From: Heracleum sosnowskyi
Lineage: Eukaryota; Streptophyta; Magnoliopsida; Apiales; Apiaceae
Assembly (NCBI GenBank): GCA_030848705.1
Contig: CM061235.1
Location: forward strand, 130,308,228 to 130,372,227
Direction of reading: 5' to 3'
DNA length: 64,000 nt
A program made the translations under genes and the position numbers. The notes under the pieces were generated by a model that saw only the letters and a list, made by a program, of their open reading frames with translations, made no database searches and was not told where the DNA came from. How positions within the stretch are numbered: position 1 is the stretch's first letter; every line of letters starts with the position of its first letter. This document shows, piece by piece, positions 33,464 through 46,400 of this stretch.

Positions 33464-36400
33464 TGTAACAATCGTAAATATTTAATAATTGTTGTACGTT
33501 ATTATGTTTTAATTAATAATGTTTCGCTATGTTACAGCTTTATTTAAAAGTTAGATTGACTTATTAAATTTAGGAATAAATATATTCTAGGCATTTTAGG
33601 AAATTACTAATTTTTCTGGGTTGGATTATTTTAGCCTAATTTGTTTCTTTAAGCCCAACACTATTGGACTTTAGGGCCCAGATTGTTACCAAGCTTTTTG
33701 CAATATAGGAATAAGAAAAAGGGATTGGGCTCATTCTTTCTTTTCATCGATATAATTTTCTCGGCAGAAAACAAAAGAGAGAGAAATTAGGGTTCATACT
33801 AAAAAGGGTATGAGTTTTTCTTAAAGTGTTTAAAAACCTTTAGTTTCGTATTTTATTTAATTTATGTCGTGTTGTTGATTAATTCGAGTCTGTGGTTGTA
33901 GTATTGTGCTAATTGTTGTTAAAATTAGGGTTTTAAATTGTTTTTGGAATTGGGTTTGTTAATTTGGGGGTTTTAGGTTTGATGTTGTTTTGAATGATTC
34001 TTGGTGTGTATTTGAGTTGGGTATTGAGGAATTGTGATTCGTGGGGGGTAATTGGTATTGCCTGTTAGAGATGGAACCACCACCGCGGCGGTGACGATGG
34101 CCGACGGTGGTGGTGTAGCATCGGAGAAGAAGACAGATGGCGGGTGTCTGTTGAGATATAGAGAAAGAGATAGCAGATTGAGAGAGAGACAGAGATGCGA
34201 AGGAGAGAGAGAGATGGTGCAGAGAGAGAGAGGAGGAAGAGAGAGATGGTGAGACAGAGAGAGATTGACGAGGGAGAGAGAGATTGACGAGGGAGGGAGA
34301 GAGAGAGATTGGCGAGAGAGAGAGAGAGAGAGAGAGAGAAGGGGCAGAAATCGGGAGAGAGGGGTAGATCGAGAGAGAGATTCCGGGAAGGGGGGGCGGT
34401 CGACGGTGGGGTGACGCGGTGGCGCGTGGCCCACACGCGCATGGCGTGTGCCGCGTGTGTGTGGCGTGTGCGAGGTGTGTGTATACGTGTGTGTGCGCAT
34501 GTATGTCACGTGTGTGTTGGGTGTGTGGGTGTGTGCCACGTGTGTGTTGGGTGTGGGGGTGGGGGTGGGGGTGGGGGGAGTTGGTTAGAGTATTTGTTTT
34601 TTTTTAATTAGTATTAAAATTGTGTTTTTAAAATTAGAGTTTTAAAAAGAGTTAATTATTAAAATTTGTTTTAAATTAGAGATTTTGAAAAGGAGTTAAT
34701 TATTTAAAATTTGGATTAATTTAGAGTACTAATTATTTTGTAATAAAGGATTAATTTAGGTTTAATTTTGATTTATTGGAATAAAAGAGATGATTTATTT
34801 TTGAATAATTGGATTAAGAATAGATTATTTAGAGACTAAAAGGAGATTAATTGTAGGGATTTTTAGATATGACCTTTTATTTTAAGAATGAGATTTAGGG
34901 GAATTAAAATAGAGTAATATTTCTACAATTCTAATAATGGGTTTTAATTCGAATAAAATAGGATTATTTAGTTAAGAATTATTGAGATATTTCCCGTTAA
35001 TTATTTTAGAAATATTCGAGAAACCTTGTGATTTAATAGGGATTAATTATGATGTAAGTTTGTCCCGAGATTTTATTTATTTAATTAGTTTTAAATTAGA
35101 GAAAAGACGTATAGAGTTCCCAATCGGATTAATATTTAAAAGAGAAATGCGTAGTGCCGATTTAAAGGAAGTAGATGTCCTGTTTGTTTTAATTATTATT
35201 TGATTTTATTCTATTGCCGACCTAGTTTATTTACAACAATTTGCTCACAGTCTTGTGATTTATTATTTTAGAAAATATTTTCCTGGCTCGTAAATCGAAG
35301 GCGATTACGCGGGTAGAGTATTAATATTATTTGATTTTGTGCACATCAAGATCGAGGCAAGTTCTTTCTGACCCTCACTCCTACTGCATTATTTTGAGGA
35401 TATTTATTTCTAAAGTTTGATTTAATTATTCTTTTCTGGAATATTTATTTAAATAGGTCTATTAGTTTATCTTGAGAAATATTATGCTTCTTGATTGTAG
35501 AGACACTCTAAAAATATTTCTTGTCCCTAAAGCATATTTAATTCAAGTTTCTGGGCATCTTATTTATTCAAGATTACCTTAAAAGTTATTCAGTTATAGC
35601 TACTCTCCTATATCGAGGTAGTTAAAAATTTATTTAATTCAATCGGATTTATTGTTCAGATCCGATAATTTTTATTTTAAATTTCTAAATTTCTAAATTT
35701 GATTCATTCTTCGGATCAAATTATATACATTCAGAATAGTGGTAAGCTGGATGAAAATTCATCAGAACCTACTCTTAGATAATTATTCTAGCGTATTGAT
35801 ATATTAGTTGGTTGATTCGAGTCGTTCCCATCATTCGGGACGATTCCAAATAAATTATTTCATCCAACGAATCTCTTTTGTTCGAGGTTTGTTAACCTGT
35901 TTCGTCTTGGGTTGACATATTGTTCATGTCAGCATAATTAATCTTTTAAAATATTGTAACGACCCATTGTTCGAGTCGTCATTGCACAAACAGTAAAATG
36001 ACGGTCGACCAGAGTTGAATAGGAACTTTCTATTAATTTATTCACACTTCATTCTCATAACTTTTCCGGGGAAATAATCTTTACTCCAACTGGTCAACGT
36101 CGGAGTGGCCCACGGATTTTTCTTTCTGATCAACACGAGGTATAAACTCGTGGTATCAAGAGAGGAATATATCTATTTTTGGCACAGTGGATGCCGGGTT
36201 GATTCTACAACCCACTATTTGCTAGCAAAACGAAATTGTGACACTTGAGACATAGTAGTGATCATGCTATGGGGTATCACGGGTGTACGGTACTTGAGAC
36301 ACGGTAGTTGATCGCGCCGTGGGGTATCGTAAAGGAGAAAGACTAGTATCTACTACTTTCAAAATTCAAATGCGATTGTTCTGAGACAAATGATTCGGTC

Positions 36401-36760
36401 AGCCAAAGGATTTTTAGTCCGTTAGAATAAATTGTCACACTTCGAGTTTTGTGTATACTATTTCTGTTTACTCAATAGTAGTGTTGGTAAGAGAGAGCCA
36501 GTCAGTGGATTTGCTGAGCACATAGTTGCTCACCTATGTTGTTAATCATATTTTTAGTCTATGTATTTAGCGGTTTGGTGTGTATTATATAGTAATGATG
36601 TAATAAGTCAGAGATAGAGTGATGCCTGGACTTGTGGGCTGGAACCACTACTTGATGTATGGATTATAATTATTATGATATGTATTATACTTTGTGTGTT
36701 ACAGATGATTATGGATTGCGGCGTCCTGAGTCTTCTAATAGTGGATTTGGGGGCGTCACA
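33464..36760 (+). repeat. Chromovirus 5' LTR
   Basis: 3297 bp, TGTAACAATCG...GGGGCGTCACA. Holds a GA-rich stretch (34137-34390) followed by a GT-rich stretch (34430-34575). Contains 282 bp (35334-35615) missing from the 3' LTR. Confidence 0.92.
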
Positions 36761-36764
36761 GTTT

Positions 36765-36776
36765 TGGTATCAGAGC
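36765..36776 (+). other. Chromovirus primer binding site
   Basis: TGGTATCAGAGC, 4 bp after the LTR end: complement of the 3' end of initiator tRNA-Met. Confidence 0.9.
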
Positions 36777-36991
36777 GGTAGTTATATTCTTAGGAAAGCG
36801 TGAGATCTTAGGGATATAATTCGACAATAAAATTGAGAATAGTGAGATGACTTTTCGATAATATGGAGCTATAGTTCCACGTTCACACTCAAGGGAGTCA
36901 ACCCATACTAGTTTTATAGTTATATATATATATGCATATGTCTGTTTTATCAGATAGAACCGGTTATAATAGAACTTATGTAATTTTGTAG

Positions 36992-38017
36992 ATGTCGTCA
37001 CGAGGCTATCGGTCCACTAGAGACAGGTCCCCTACTCCATATCCACGAGGATCACTATACATCTCTTCAGTGTCTGATAGTGACCCCTCAGAGGAGCCTA
37101 CGGCAGATGATGAGCCAGAGGACTCCTCCGTGCAGATTCTTACACCACCACTTCCACCAGTGATAGATCTGGTATCCTCACCACATCAGATTATCGAGAT
37201 ACCCGACTCTCCTGTTACCCAGCATGAGGATGACCTTTTGACTGTTGCATCTGCTCCAGCTACTACTGTATCTCCGACAGTTCAGACTTCTGAGACTCCA
37301 TTACTTATCACGCCGGATATGTGTCAGTATGAGATTCCTGAGCCTGTTGTCTCTGAGCAGGTAGACGAGAGCCAGCTTTCTCCAGTTCTCTCTACTGTTA
37401 CATATAGCACAGCTGTTACCGCTCCAGGTTCCAGCGCTCATGTCCGAGCGACATCTTTCATGGCACTGCTCACTACTCCGTCACCTATATATGTTGAGGC
37501 CCCTACAGCCCCTACTTTTCCAGAGCTTGTACTACCACCGGCTAGTGGTGCAACGGTATGTGACACAACTCCTCCTGTTCCTACCCTGCATGTTCCGGCT
37601 CCTGTTGAGTTGATTCCACCTGCTTCTTCTTTTCTGATTCCACCTGTTGATCAGCCAGCACAGCCAGAGGGGGAGAGAGAGCCAGTTCCATGGCATGTTC
37701 ATTATCATCTTTTCCAGCATTACCGTTGGGTCTGGGCACGTTATGAGGAGATCTTTGCTACTAGGGATGCTATACTCCGTTTGATGTCAGTTCCAGATCC
37801 TGTATCTATCCATGGAGGAGGTAGTTTGCTTTTGAGGGATATTCCTATGGAGATTGTGCATCAGATTTCTATTTCTGTTTTGGCTGGGCTTCAGACAGAC
37901 ATTACTGCTTTACCATCTTCTAGCACCAGAGCTGTTGATCAGAGCACTGTGGCCATACTGATTTCCAGAGCTATAGCAGAGTTTCAGAGGCGTGTTGGGG
38001 AGATGTTCGGACAATGA
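36992..38017 (+). CDS. Extra ORF between PBS and gag of the chromovirus
   Basis: 341 codons uninterrupted, in a part of the element where a leader would be expected. The protein (MSSRGYRSTRDRSPTPYPRG at the start) is rich in Ser, Pro, Thr and acidic residues up to about residue 230. Then follows a more ordered helical region with aromatic residues (WHVHYHLFQHYRWVWARYEE, near 237-256) and a C-terminus that includes MEIVHQISISVLAGL. No zinc finger, protease or polymerase motif. It is not gag: the gag follows at 38735. Its function is unknown. Openness over 1 kb in an element whose gag-pol is broken suggests either constraint until recently or chance sparing. Confidence 0.65.
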   Translation: MSSRGYRSTRDRSPTPYPRGSLYISSVSDSDPSEEPTADDEPEDSSVQILTPPLPPVIDLVSSPHQIIEIPDSPVTQHEDDLLTVASAPATTVSPTVQTSETPLLITPDMCQYEIPEPVVSEQVDESQLSPVLSTVTYSTAVTAPGSSAHVRATSFMALLTTPSPIYVEAPTAPTFPELVLPPASGATVCDTTPPVPTLHVPAPVELIPPASSFLIPPVDQPAQPEGEREPVPWHVHYHLFQHYRWVWARYEEIFATRDAILRLMSVPDPVSIHGGGSLLLRDIPMEIVHQISISVLAGLQTDITALPSSSTRAVDQSTVAILISRAIAEFQRRVGEMFGQ

Positions 38018-38734
38018 AATGGTTGGGGATGTTGTAGTACGGACTTTTGCTATTTGGGAGGGAGGGCATGTATATGTATGAGCCTATCCCTGTCTTTTGG
38101 ATCCTGTACATAGTAGTATCTACGACCCTAGTTTTTGACGGCGTCAAAGTTAGATCTTTCTGTGATAGGGTACTTTTATGTATTTCATCTTGTACTTGGA
38201 CTGATGGTCGTAGGTTGGTGCTCGGTAGGTTGGGTAGCCTTGACTTTTGTGTTAGCTGGTTATGTTGTACTCTGATGTTGTGATGGATTGTACCTGTATG
38301 GTACTAGTATGCTGATGTATGATGTTAGTAGTTCTGACGTAGTTTATATCCGCTTTAGATTTTATTATTGCTGCATTTTATTATATTGCACGATATTAGT
38401 AGCAACTCTGTTTAGTAATTAAAATCCGAAACGTTTTCTAAAACAACTAGAATAAAAAGCATTTTCTTAAACCACGATAATTGAGATGAGTTTTATAAAT
38501 TGCAACCTGCTAGTAATTTTATTTATGAACCTAACCTGTTTACTTAAGGATTTACCTGGTGGCTATTTTTATTACCTCGACACATAGGAGTTATATTTTG
38601 ACAACATTTATGTATTATGACTTTTGATTTTGAGGATTTGTCTTATTTATCAATAAGGATATTCTGCTCCGCAATTATATACATAATTTGTTATGTATAA
38701 TCAAACCCTGTGTTTTCAATCTTAATAGAAAAAG
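38018..38734 (+). other. Spacer between extra ORF and gag
   Basis: 717 bp of T-rich sequence without a supported gene; could hold a splice acceptor for gag-pol expression, but none is evident. Confidence 0.5.
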
Positions 38735-39571
38735 ATGCCACCCAGAAGAGGCAGACCTCCCAAGAACCAACAAGTACCACCTGAAGAAGGCCAACGCAAC
38801 GATGGCCCCATTCCCCACCAACAACCGGAACCAGGACTAGAACCTGACCCAGTAATACTACCAAACCAGAACCATAATGATCCTATGGGTTTACTTGTGG
38901 AATTCCTGAGACAGTATACACAAAATCCTCCACCTATGTAAGAAATACCCACAGTCAGAGACAATCAACCCCATGTACAACCAGTTAAGAATACAGTTAC
39001 CTTCAAGTCTTTCAAGTCACTGAATCCACCTGAGTTTAAGGGTACCACTGATCCTGTTGAAGCAAGAATCTGGTTACGAGAAATGGAAAAGACCTTTGAG
39101 ATTGTAGGAGTGGAAGAAGAAAAGAAGACCATTTTTGCAGCCTACATGTTAAAGGGTGAGGCAAACTTCTGGTGGGAGGCGAAAAGAGCTATGGAAGGGA
39201 ATGCAGTAATACCTTGGACTCGGTTCACCCAGCTGTTTCTGGAAAAATATTTCCCTAAGTACTTGGAAAATCAAATGGAGCTTAAATTTTTGGAGTTAAA
39301 GCAAGGCAATATGACCGTAGCTGAATATGAAGCCAAATTTACTGAACTCTCCAGGTTTGTGCCTTATCACGTGGATACTGATGAGAAAAGAGCTAAGCGT
39401 TTCCAGCAAGGACTGAAACCATGGATCCAGAATCGAGTTGCAGTCTTAAAAATCACCAACTATGCTACCTTGGTTCAGAAAGCAGCTATAGTAGAAAGTG
39501 GGGGCAGAGTTGTACTCGAAGGACAAGGACGTAAAGAAAAGGAAGTTTTAGAATCGTGGAACCAGTTTTGA
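38735..39571 (+). pseudogene. Chromovirus gag
   Basis: Starts MPPRRGRPPKNQQVPPEEGQ, a common gag opening. A TAA at 38939-38941 interrupts the frame, which resumes and includes the retrotransposon gag core (FWWEAKRAMEGN, FTQLFLEKYFP, EYEAKFTELSRF, KRFQQGLKPWI). Ends at a TGA at 39569-39571; a one-base frameshift just before joins it to the next ORF. The zinc knuckles lie in that next ORF. Confidence 0.88.
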
Positions 39572-39608
39572 CAAGAAGCCTGATAATCGGAGTGTAAAGA
39601 AACCGTTT

Positions 39609-42194
39609 GTGAGACGGGAAGACAAAAGAACTAACACCAAGAGAATTGGGGACCATGACACTAGAGGAGCTAATCAGAGGTTTAGATCCCCACAAACAAC
39701 ATATTTGATTCAAGGAAGACCGCCACTACCAGAATGCAAAACATGTCGAAGAAAACACCCAAGACCCTGTAATCTTGCAAATATTGTTTGCTACAATTAT
39801 GGACAGAAAGGACATTATTCTTCTAACTGCAAGGAGAAGGCAACCACTTGTTTCAAATACGGAAAGAAAGGACACATTGCACAAGATTGCAAGTCGCCTC
39901 TGAAGGAAACTACTGTACCTAGACTCATGGCACCTCCTGACAACAAACCGACTGCACGTACTTTCAATATGACGGTGAAAGATGCTATCGCTGACAGCGA
40001 TGTAATTGCAGGTACGCTTTTAGAAAATTCTGTGAATGCATGCATTTTGATTGATTCGGGAGCTACAAGATCTTTTATATCAGAAAATTTTATGAACAAA
40101 TTGGATATTCGGCCAGTACCATTAGGGGAAACTTTGGTTATAGAAGTAGCAAATCAGGAAACAGTTCCTATAGATCGGGTATGCCCAGATTGTGCTATCG
40201 AGATTCAAGAACAACAATTCAACGCAGATCTTCTTCCTTTTAAGCTAGGAGAATTTGATGTAATTCTTGGAATGGATTGGTTAGCTCGCTATGATGCTCA
40301 AATCAATTGTCGGCGTAAATGGGTTAGTGTAAAAGGATTGAATGGCAAGAGAATACAGTTTTGCGGAAGAAAACCTACCCGGAATTTTCTAACCGTGGTT
40401 CAAGTAAAGAAATTACTACGGAAGGGATGTCAAGCTTACTTAGCCCATGTGATAGATAACGATAAACAAACTCCTACTCTTAAAGAGATTCCTGTAGTAA
40501 ATCAATTTGAGGATGTATTTCCTGAAGAGTTACCTGGATTACCTCCTGACCGAGAAATAGAATTCACCATCGACCTTGCCCTAGGGACAACACCAATTTC
40601 TAAAGCACCGTACCGAATGGAGCCAGTTGAGATGAAGGAATTGGCAACACAACTGCAAGATTTACTAGACAAAGGCGTAATTCGACCAAGTGTATCCCCG
40701 TGGGGAACCCAAGTGTTATTTGTGAAGAAGAAGGATGGATCTATGAGATTATGTATTGATTACCGAGAGTTGAACAAGATGACAATCAAGAATAAATACC
40801 CTCTACCACGAATTGACGACTTATTTGATCAACTGAAAGGAGCTGCTTATTTTTCTAAGATTGACCTTAGATCGGGTTATCACCAGTTAAAGATTAAACC
40901 TGAAGATGTGCCAAAGACTGCTTTTAGGACACGTTATGGGCATTACGAATTTCTAGTGATGCCATTTGGACTGACGAATGCTCCAGCTGCTTTTATGGAT
41001 TTGATGAATCGTGTATTCAAGAAATATTTGGATAAGTTCGTGATTGTATTTATTGATGATATCCTGATTTACTCAAAGAACCAAGAAGAACACGCAGAGC
41101 ATATTCATTTAGTATTGGAAACTATACGCAAGGAGAAGTTATACGCCAAGTTTTCTAAATGTGAGTTTTGGTTGAAGAAAGTGCAATTTTTAGGTCACAT
41201 TGTGAGTAGTGAAGGGATTTCTGTAGACCCTGCGAAAGTGGAAGCAGTAGCAAATTGGGAAAGACCGAAGACTCCAACAGAGGTTAGAAGTTTTCTTGGA
41301 CTAGCAGGATACTACCGAAGATTTGTAAAGGATTTCTCGAAGATAGCTACACCATTCACTAAACTCACTAGAAAGAATGAGAAGTTTGAATGGACATCCA
41401 AGTGCGAGGAAAGTTTTCAAGAGCTTAAGCGACGATTGACATCTGCTCCAGTTTTGACATTACCAGATGATACTGGGAATTTTGTAATCTATAGTGATGC
41501 TTCACACAAGGGATTAGGATGTGTACTGATGCAACATGGGAAAGTGATTGCTTATGCTTCTCGACAGTTGAAAGATTACAAGATAAGATACCCTACTCAT
41601 GATCTTGAATTAGCCGCAATTGTTTTTGCATTAAAGATTTGGAGACATTACTTGTACGGAGAAAAGTGTGAAATCTACACGGATCACAAGAGTTTAAAGT
41701 ATATCTTTACCCAGAAAGAACTGAATATGAGACAAAGACGATGGCTGGAATTGATCAAAGACTATGATTGTTCGATTAACTATCACCCAGGAAAGGCCAA
41801 TGTAGTAGCTGATGCGCTAAGTAGGAAAGAGAGACTCCAAATGTTAATGTCATCAGAAGAATTGATCAAAGAATTTGAAAGGTTCGATTTGGAGATTAAG
41901 ATTCCAGTTCAGGCCAATGAACGAGTATATCAGATCTTTCTGCAACCAGAGTTGATTGAAAAGATTCGTCGTTGTCAAGAAAAAATAATGGAAGGAGAAA
42001 GGTCTCATTTAACCGGGGAAGAACTTCAAAGTCCGAAAGATGATAAGGGAATTAAAAGATTTGCCTCAAGAATTTGGATACCAAATGTTGTAGAACTTAA
42101 AGAAGAGATTCTGAGTGAGGCAAGTATTCTATTCATCCAGGAAGTACAAAAATGTATCAAGACATCAAGAAGAATTATTGGTGGCCCAATATGA
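39609..42194 (+). pseudogene. Chromovirus gag end, protease, reverse transcriptase, RNase H
   Basis: 861 codons. Two degenerate knuckles, CYNYGQKGHYSSNC and CFKYGKKGHIAQDC, each with Tyr for the second Cys. Protease DSGATRSFIS; RT with LCIDYRELNKMTIKNKYPLP, FSKIDLRSGYHQLK, MPFGLTNAPAAFMDLMNRVF and VFIDDILIYS (catalytic DD); RNase H with YSDASHKGLGCVL, LELAAIVFALKIWRHYL, TDHKSLKYIFTQKELNMRQR and GKANVVADALSRK. After about 42120 a small deletion shifts the frame, so the last 24 or so residues are not native and the integrase lies in another frame. Confidence 0.93.
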
Positions 42195-43363
42195 AAAGAG
42201 AAATTGCAGAATGGGTAAGTAAATGTTTGACTTGTCAGAAAGTGAAGGCAGAACACCAGAGACCGAGTGGACTTCTACAGCCCTTAGAGATACCTGAATG
42301 GAAATGGGAACATATAACCATGGATTTTGTCGTAGGTTTACCCCGAACTAGAACCAGTCACGACGCAATTTGGGTTATTGTGGATCGACTTACTAAATCT
42401 GCGCACTTCTTACCAATTAGTGAAAAGTATTCGGTTGAGAGGTTGGTGAGTATATACCGAAAGGAGATTGTGGTTCGTCATGGAGTACCTATTTTAATTG
42501 TGTCTGATAGAGATGCTCGGTTCACCTCGAGATTTTGGAAAAGCTTTCAGGAATGTCTTGGCACGAAATTAAATCTGAGCACTGCATACCACCCACAAAC
42601 TGACGGACAAAGCGAAAGGACAATTCAAACAGTAGAGGACATGTTAAGAACTTGTGTATTGGATTTCAAAGGAAGTTGGGACGATCATTTACCCCTGGTT
42701 GAGTTTGCATACAACAATAGCTACCACTCCAGCATAGGTATGGCACCGTATGAAGCCTTATATGGAAGAAAGTGTAGATCACCTCTATACTGGGATGAAG
42801 TAGGTGAGAGAAAGATACTAGGACCAGAAATGCTCCAGCAGACCAAGCAATCCATAGAGATTATTCGAAAAAGGTTAGTGGCGGCTCAAGACCGACAAAG
42901 AAAGTACGCAAATCAAAGAAGGAAGGATAGAACATTTGAAGTTGGGGATAAAGTGATGTTAAAAGTTTCACCTTGGAAGGGAGTAATGAGATTCGGCAAG
43001 AAGGGTAAGCTAAGTCCCAGATATATAGGACCTTTTGAGATTCTCAAGAAAGTTGGAGCAGTGGCATATCAATTAGCTCTACCGCCAGATCTTCAGTATA
43101 TCCATGATGTATTTCATATCTCAATATTAAGAACATATCACCCTGATTTCAGACATGTTCTTACTTACGAACCAGTGGAGATTAGGTCTGATTTGACATA
43201 CGAAGAACAGCCAATACAGATCCTAGATCATAAAGTGCAAGAGTAGCGGAGTAAGAAAGTGAACTTGGTAAAAGTACTTTGGAGAAATCATCAAGTTGAA
43301 GAAGCCACTTGGGAATTAGAAAGTGAGATACGGAATAAATATCCTGACTTGTTTAGTGAGTAG
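42152..43363 (+). pseudogene. Chromovirus integrase with GPY/F module and chromodomain
   Basis: Zinc-binding end (CLTCQKVKAEHQ), DDE core with Asp in ITMDFVVGLP, Asp in VSDRDARFTS and Glu in SERTIQTVEDML, then GPY/F (KLSPRYIGPFEILKKVG). After a TAG at 43244-43246 the same frame encodes a chromodomain-like tail (VLWRNHQVEEATWELESE) to the stop at 43361-43363. Chromodomains steer chromovirus insertion to heterochromatin (known for the family). The TAG would remove this one. Confidence 0.92.
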
Positions 43364-43387
43364 ATTCTGATTCCGTCGGAATCCTAT

Positions 43388-43400
43388 AAGGAGGGAAGAC
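43388..43400 (+). other. Chromovirus polypurine tract
   Basis: AAGGAGGGAAGAC immediately before the 3' LTR start TGTAACAATCG. Confidence 0.8.
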
Positions 43401-46400
43401 TGTAACAATCGTAAATATTTAATAATTGTTGTACGTTATTATGTTTTAATTAATAATGTTTCGCTATGTTACAGCTTTATTTAAAAGTTAGATTGACTTA
43501 TTAAATTTAGGAATAAATATATTCTAGGCATTTTAGGAAATTACTAATTTTTCTGGGCTGGATTATTTTAGCCTAATTTGTTTCTTTAAGCCCAACACTA
43601 TTGGACTTTAGGGCCCAGATTGTTAATAAGCTTTTTGCAATATAGGAATAAGAAAAAAGGATTGGGCTCATTCTTTCTTTTCATCGATATAATTTTCTCG
43701 GCAGAAAACAAAAGAGGGAGAAATTAGGGTTCATACTAAAAAGGGTATGAGTTTTTCTTAAAGTGTTTAAAAACCTTTAGTTTCGTATTTGATTTAATTT
43801 ATGTCGTGTTGTTGATTAATTCGAGTATGTGGTTGTAGTATTGTGCTAATTGTTGTTAAAATTAGGGTTTTAAATTGTTTTTGGAATTGGGTTTGTTAAT
43901 TTAGGGGTTTTAGTTTTGATGTTGTTTTTAATGATTCTTGGTGTATATTTGAGTTGGGTATTGAGGAATTGTGATTCGTGGGGGTAATTGGTATTGCCTG
44001 TTAGAGATGGAACCACCACTGTGGTGGTGACGACGGCCGACGGTGGTGGTGTAGCATCGGAGAAGAAGACAGATGGCGGGTGTCTGTTGAGATATAGAGA
44101 AAGAGATAGAAGATTGAGAGAGAGACAAAGATGCGAGGGAGAGAGGGAGAGATGGTGCAGAGAGAGAGAGGAGGAAGAGAGAGATGGTGAGACGGAGAGA
44201 GATTTACGAGGGAGAGAGAGAGAGATTGACGAGGGAGAGAGAGATTGACGAGGGAGGGAGAGAGAGAGATTGACGAGAGAGAGAGAGAGAAGGGGCAGAA
44301 TTCGGGAGAGAGAGGGGTAGATCGAGAGAGAGATTCCGGGAAGGGGGCGGTCGACGGTGGGGTGACGCGGTGGCGCGTGGCCCACACGCACATGGCGTGT
44401 GCCACATGTGTATGGTGTGTGCGAGGTGTGTGTATACGTGTGTGTGTGCATGTGTGCCACGTGTGTGTTGGGTGTGTGGGTGTGTGGGTGTGTGCCACGT
44501 GTGTGTTGAGTGTGTGTGGGGGGGGGGGGGAAGTTAGTTAGAGTATTTGTTTTTTTAAATTAGTATTAAATTTGTGTTTTTAAAATTAGATTTTTAAAAA
44601 GAGTTAATTATTAAAATTTGTTTTAAATTAGAGATTTTGAAAAGGAGTTAATTATTTAAAATTTGGATTAATTTAGAGGACTAATTATTTTGTAATAAAG
44701 GATTAATTTAGGTTTAATTTTGATTTACTGGAATAAAAGAGATGATTTATTTTTGAATAATTGGATTAAGAATAGATTATTTAGAGACTAAAAGGAGATT
44801 AATTGTAGGGATTTTTAGAGATGACCTTTTATTTTAAGAATGAGATTTAGGGGCATTAAAATAGAGTAATATTTCTACAATTCGAATAATGGGTTTTAAT
44901 TCGAATAAAATAGGATTATTTAGTAAGAATTATTGATATATTTCCCGTTAATTATTTTAGAAATATTCGAGAAACCTTGTGATTTAATAGGGATTAATTA
45001 TGATGTAAGTTTGTCCCGAGATTTTATTTATTTAATTAGTTTTAAATTAGAGAAAAGACGTATAGAGTTCCTAATCGGATTAATATTTAAAAGAGAAATG
45101 TGTAGTGCCGATTTAAGGGAAGTAGATGTCCTGTTTGTTTTAATTATTATTTGATTTTATTTTATTGTCGACCTAGTTTATTTACAAAAATTTGCTCACA
45201 GACTTGTGATTTATTATTTTAGAAAATATTTTCCTTGCTCGTAACTCGAAGGCGATTATGCGGGTAGAGTATTAATATTATTTGAGGTAGTTAAAAATTT
45301 ATTTAATTCGGTCGGATTTATTGTTCAGATCCGATAATTTTTATTTTAAATTTCTAAATTTGATTCATTCTTCGGATCAAATTATATAAATTCAGAATAG
45401 TGGTAAGCTGGATGAAAATTCATCAGAACCTAATTAGATAATTATTCTAGCGTATTGATATATTAGTTGTTTGATTCGAGTCGTTCCCATCATTCGGGGC
45501 GATTCCAAATAAATTATTTCATCCAACGAATCTCTTTTGTTCGAGGTTTGTTAACCTGTTTCGTCTTGGGTTGACATATTGTTCATGTCAGCATAATTAA
45601 TCTTTTAAAATATTGTAATGACCCATTGTTCGGGTCGTCATCGCATAAACAGTAAAATGACGGTCGACCAGAGTTGAATAGGAACTTTCTATTAATTTAT
45701 TCACACTTCATTCTCATAACTTTTCTGGGGAAATAATCTTTACTCCAACTGGTCAACGTGGGAGTGGCCCACGGATTTTTCTTTCTGATCAACACGAGAT
45801 ATAAACTCGTGGTATCAAGAGAGGAATATATCTATTTTTGGCACAGTGGATGCCGGGTTGATTCTACAACCCACTATTTGCTAGAAAAACGAAATTGTGA
45901 TACTTGAGACATAGTAGTGATCGTGCTATGGGGTATCACGGGTGTACGGTACTTGAGACACGGTAGTTGATCGCGCCGTGGGGTATCGTAAAGGAGAAAG
46001 ACCAGTATCTACTACTTTCAAAATTCAAATGCGATTGTTCTGAGACAAATGATTCGGTCAGCCAAAGGATTTTTAGTCCGTCAGAATAAATTGTCACACT
46101 TCGAGTTTTGTGTATACTATTTATGTTTACTCAATAGTAGTGTTGGTAAGAGAGAGCCAATCAGTGGATTTGCTGAGCACATTGTTGCTCACCCATGTTG
46201 TTAATCATATTTTTACAGTTAAAGAGGAAATACATGATTTATCCCGTTACAGAGCTAAAGGGAAGGAGAAGATGCAGCAAGGCACCGACTTGGAGTAGCA
46301 CCGTTATTTCAGAAATGCTGTCAGGGGAGCTACACAAGAGAGCATTACCTATCATTAAACTCTATGTATTTAGCGGTTTGGTGTGTATTATATAGTAATG

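Noticed and set aside
33973..34539. 188-codon minus ORF (and counterparts at 34065-34442, 43870-44460, 44001-44498) in the chromovirus LTRs
   Set aside because: Product is only His/Thr and Ser/Leu runs produced by GT and GA dinucleotide repeats; low complexity, not a gene.
38047..38283. 78-codon plus ORF between the extra ORF and gag
   Set aside because: No motif, T-rich, no support from position or composition.
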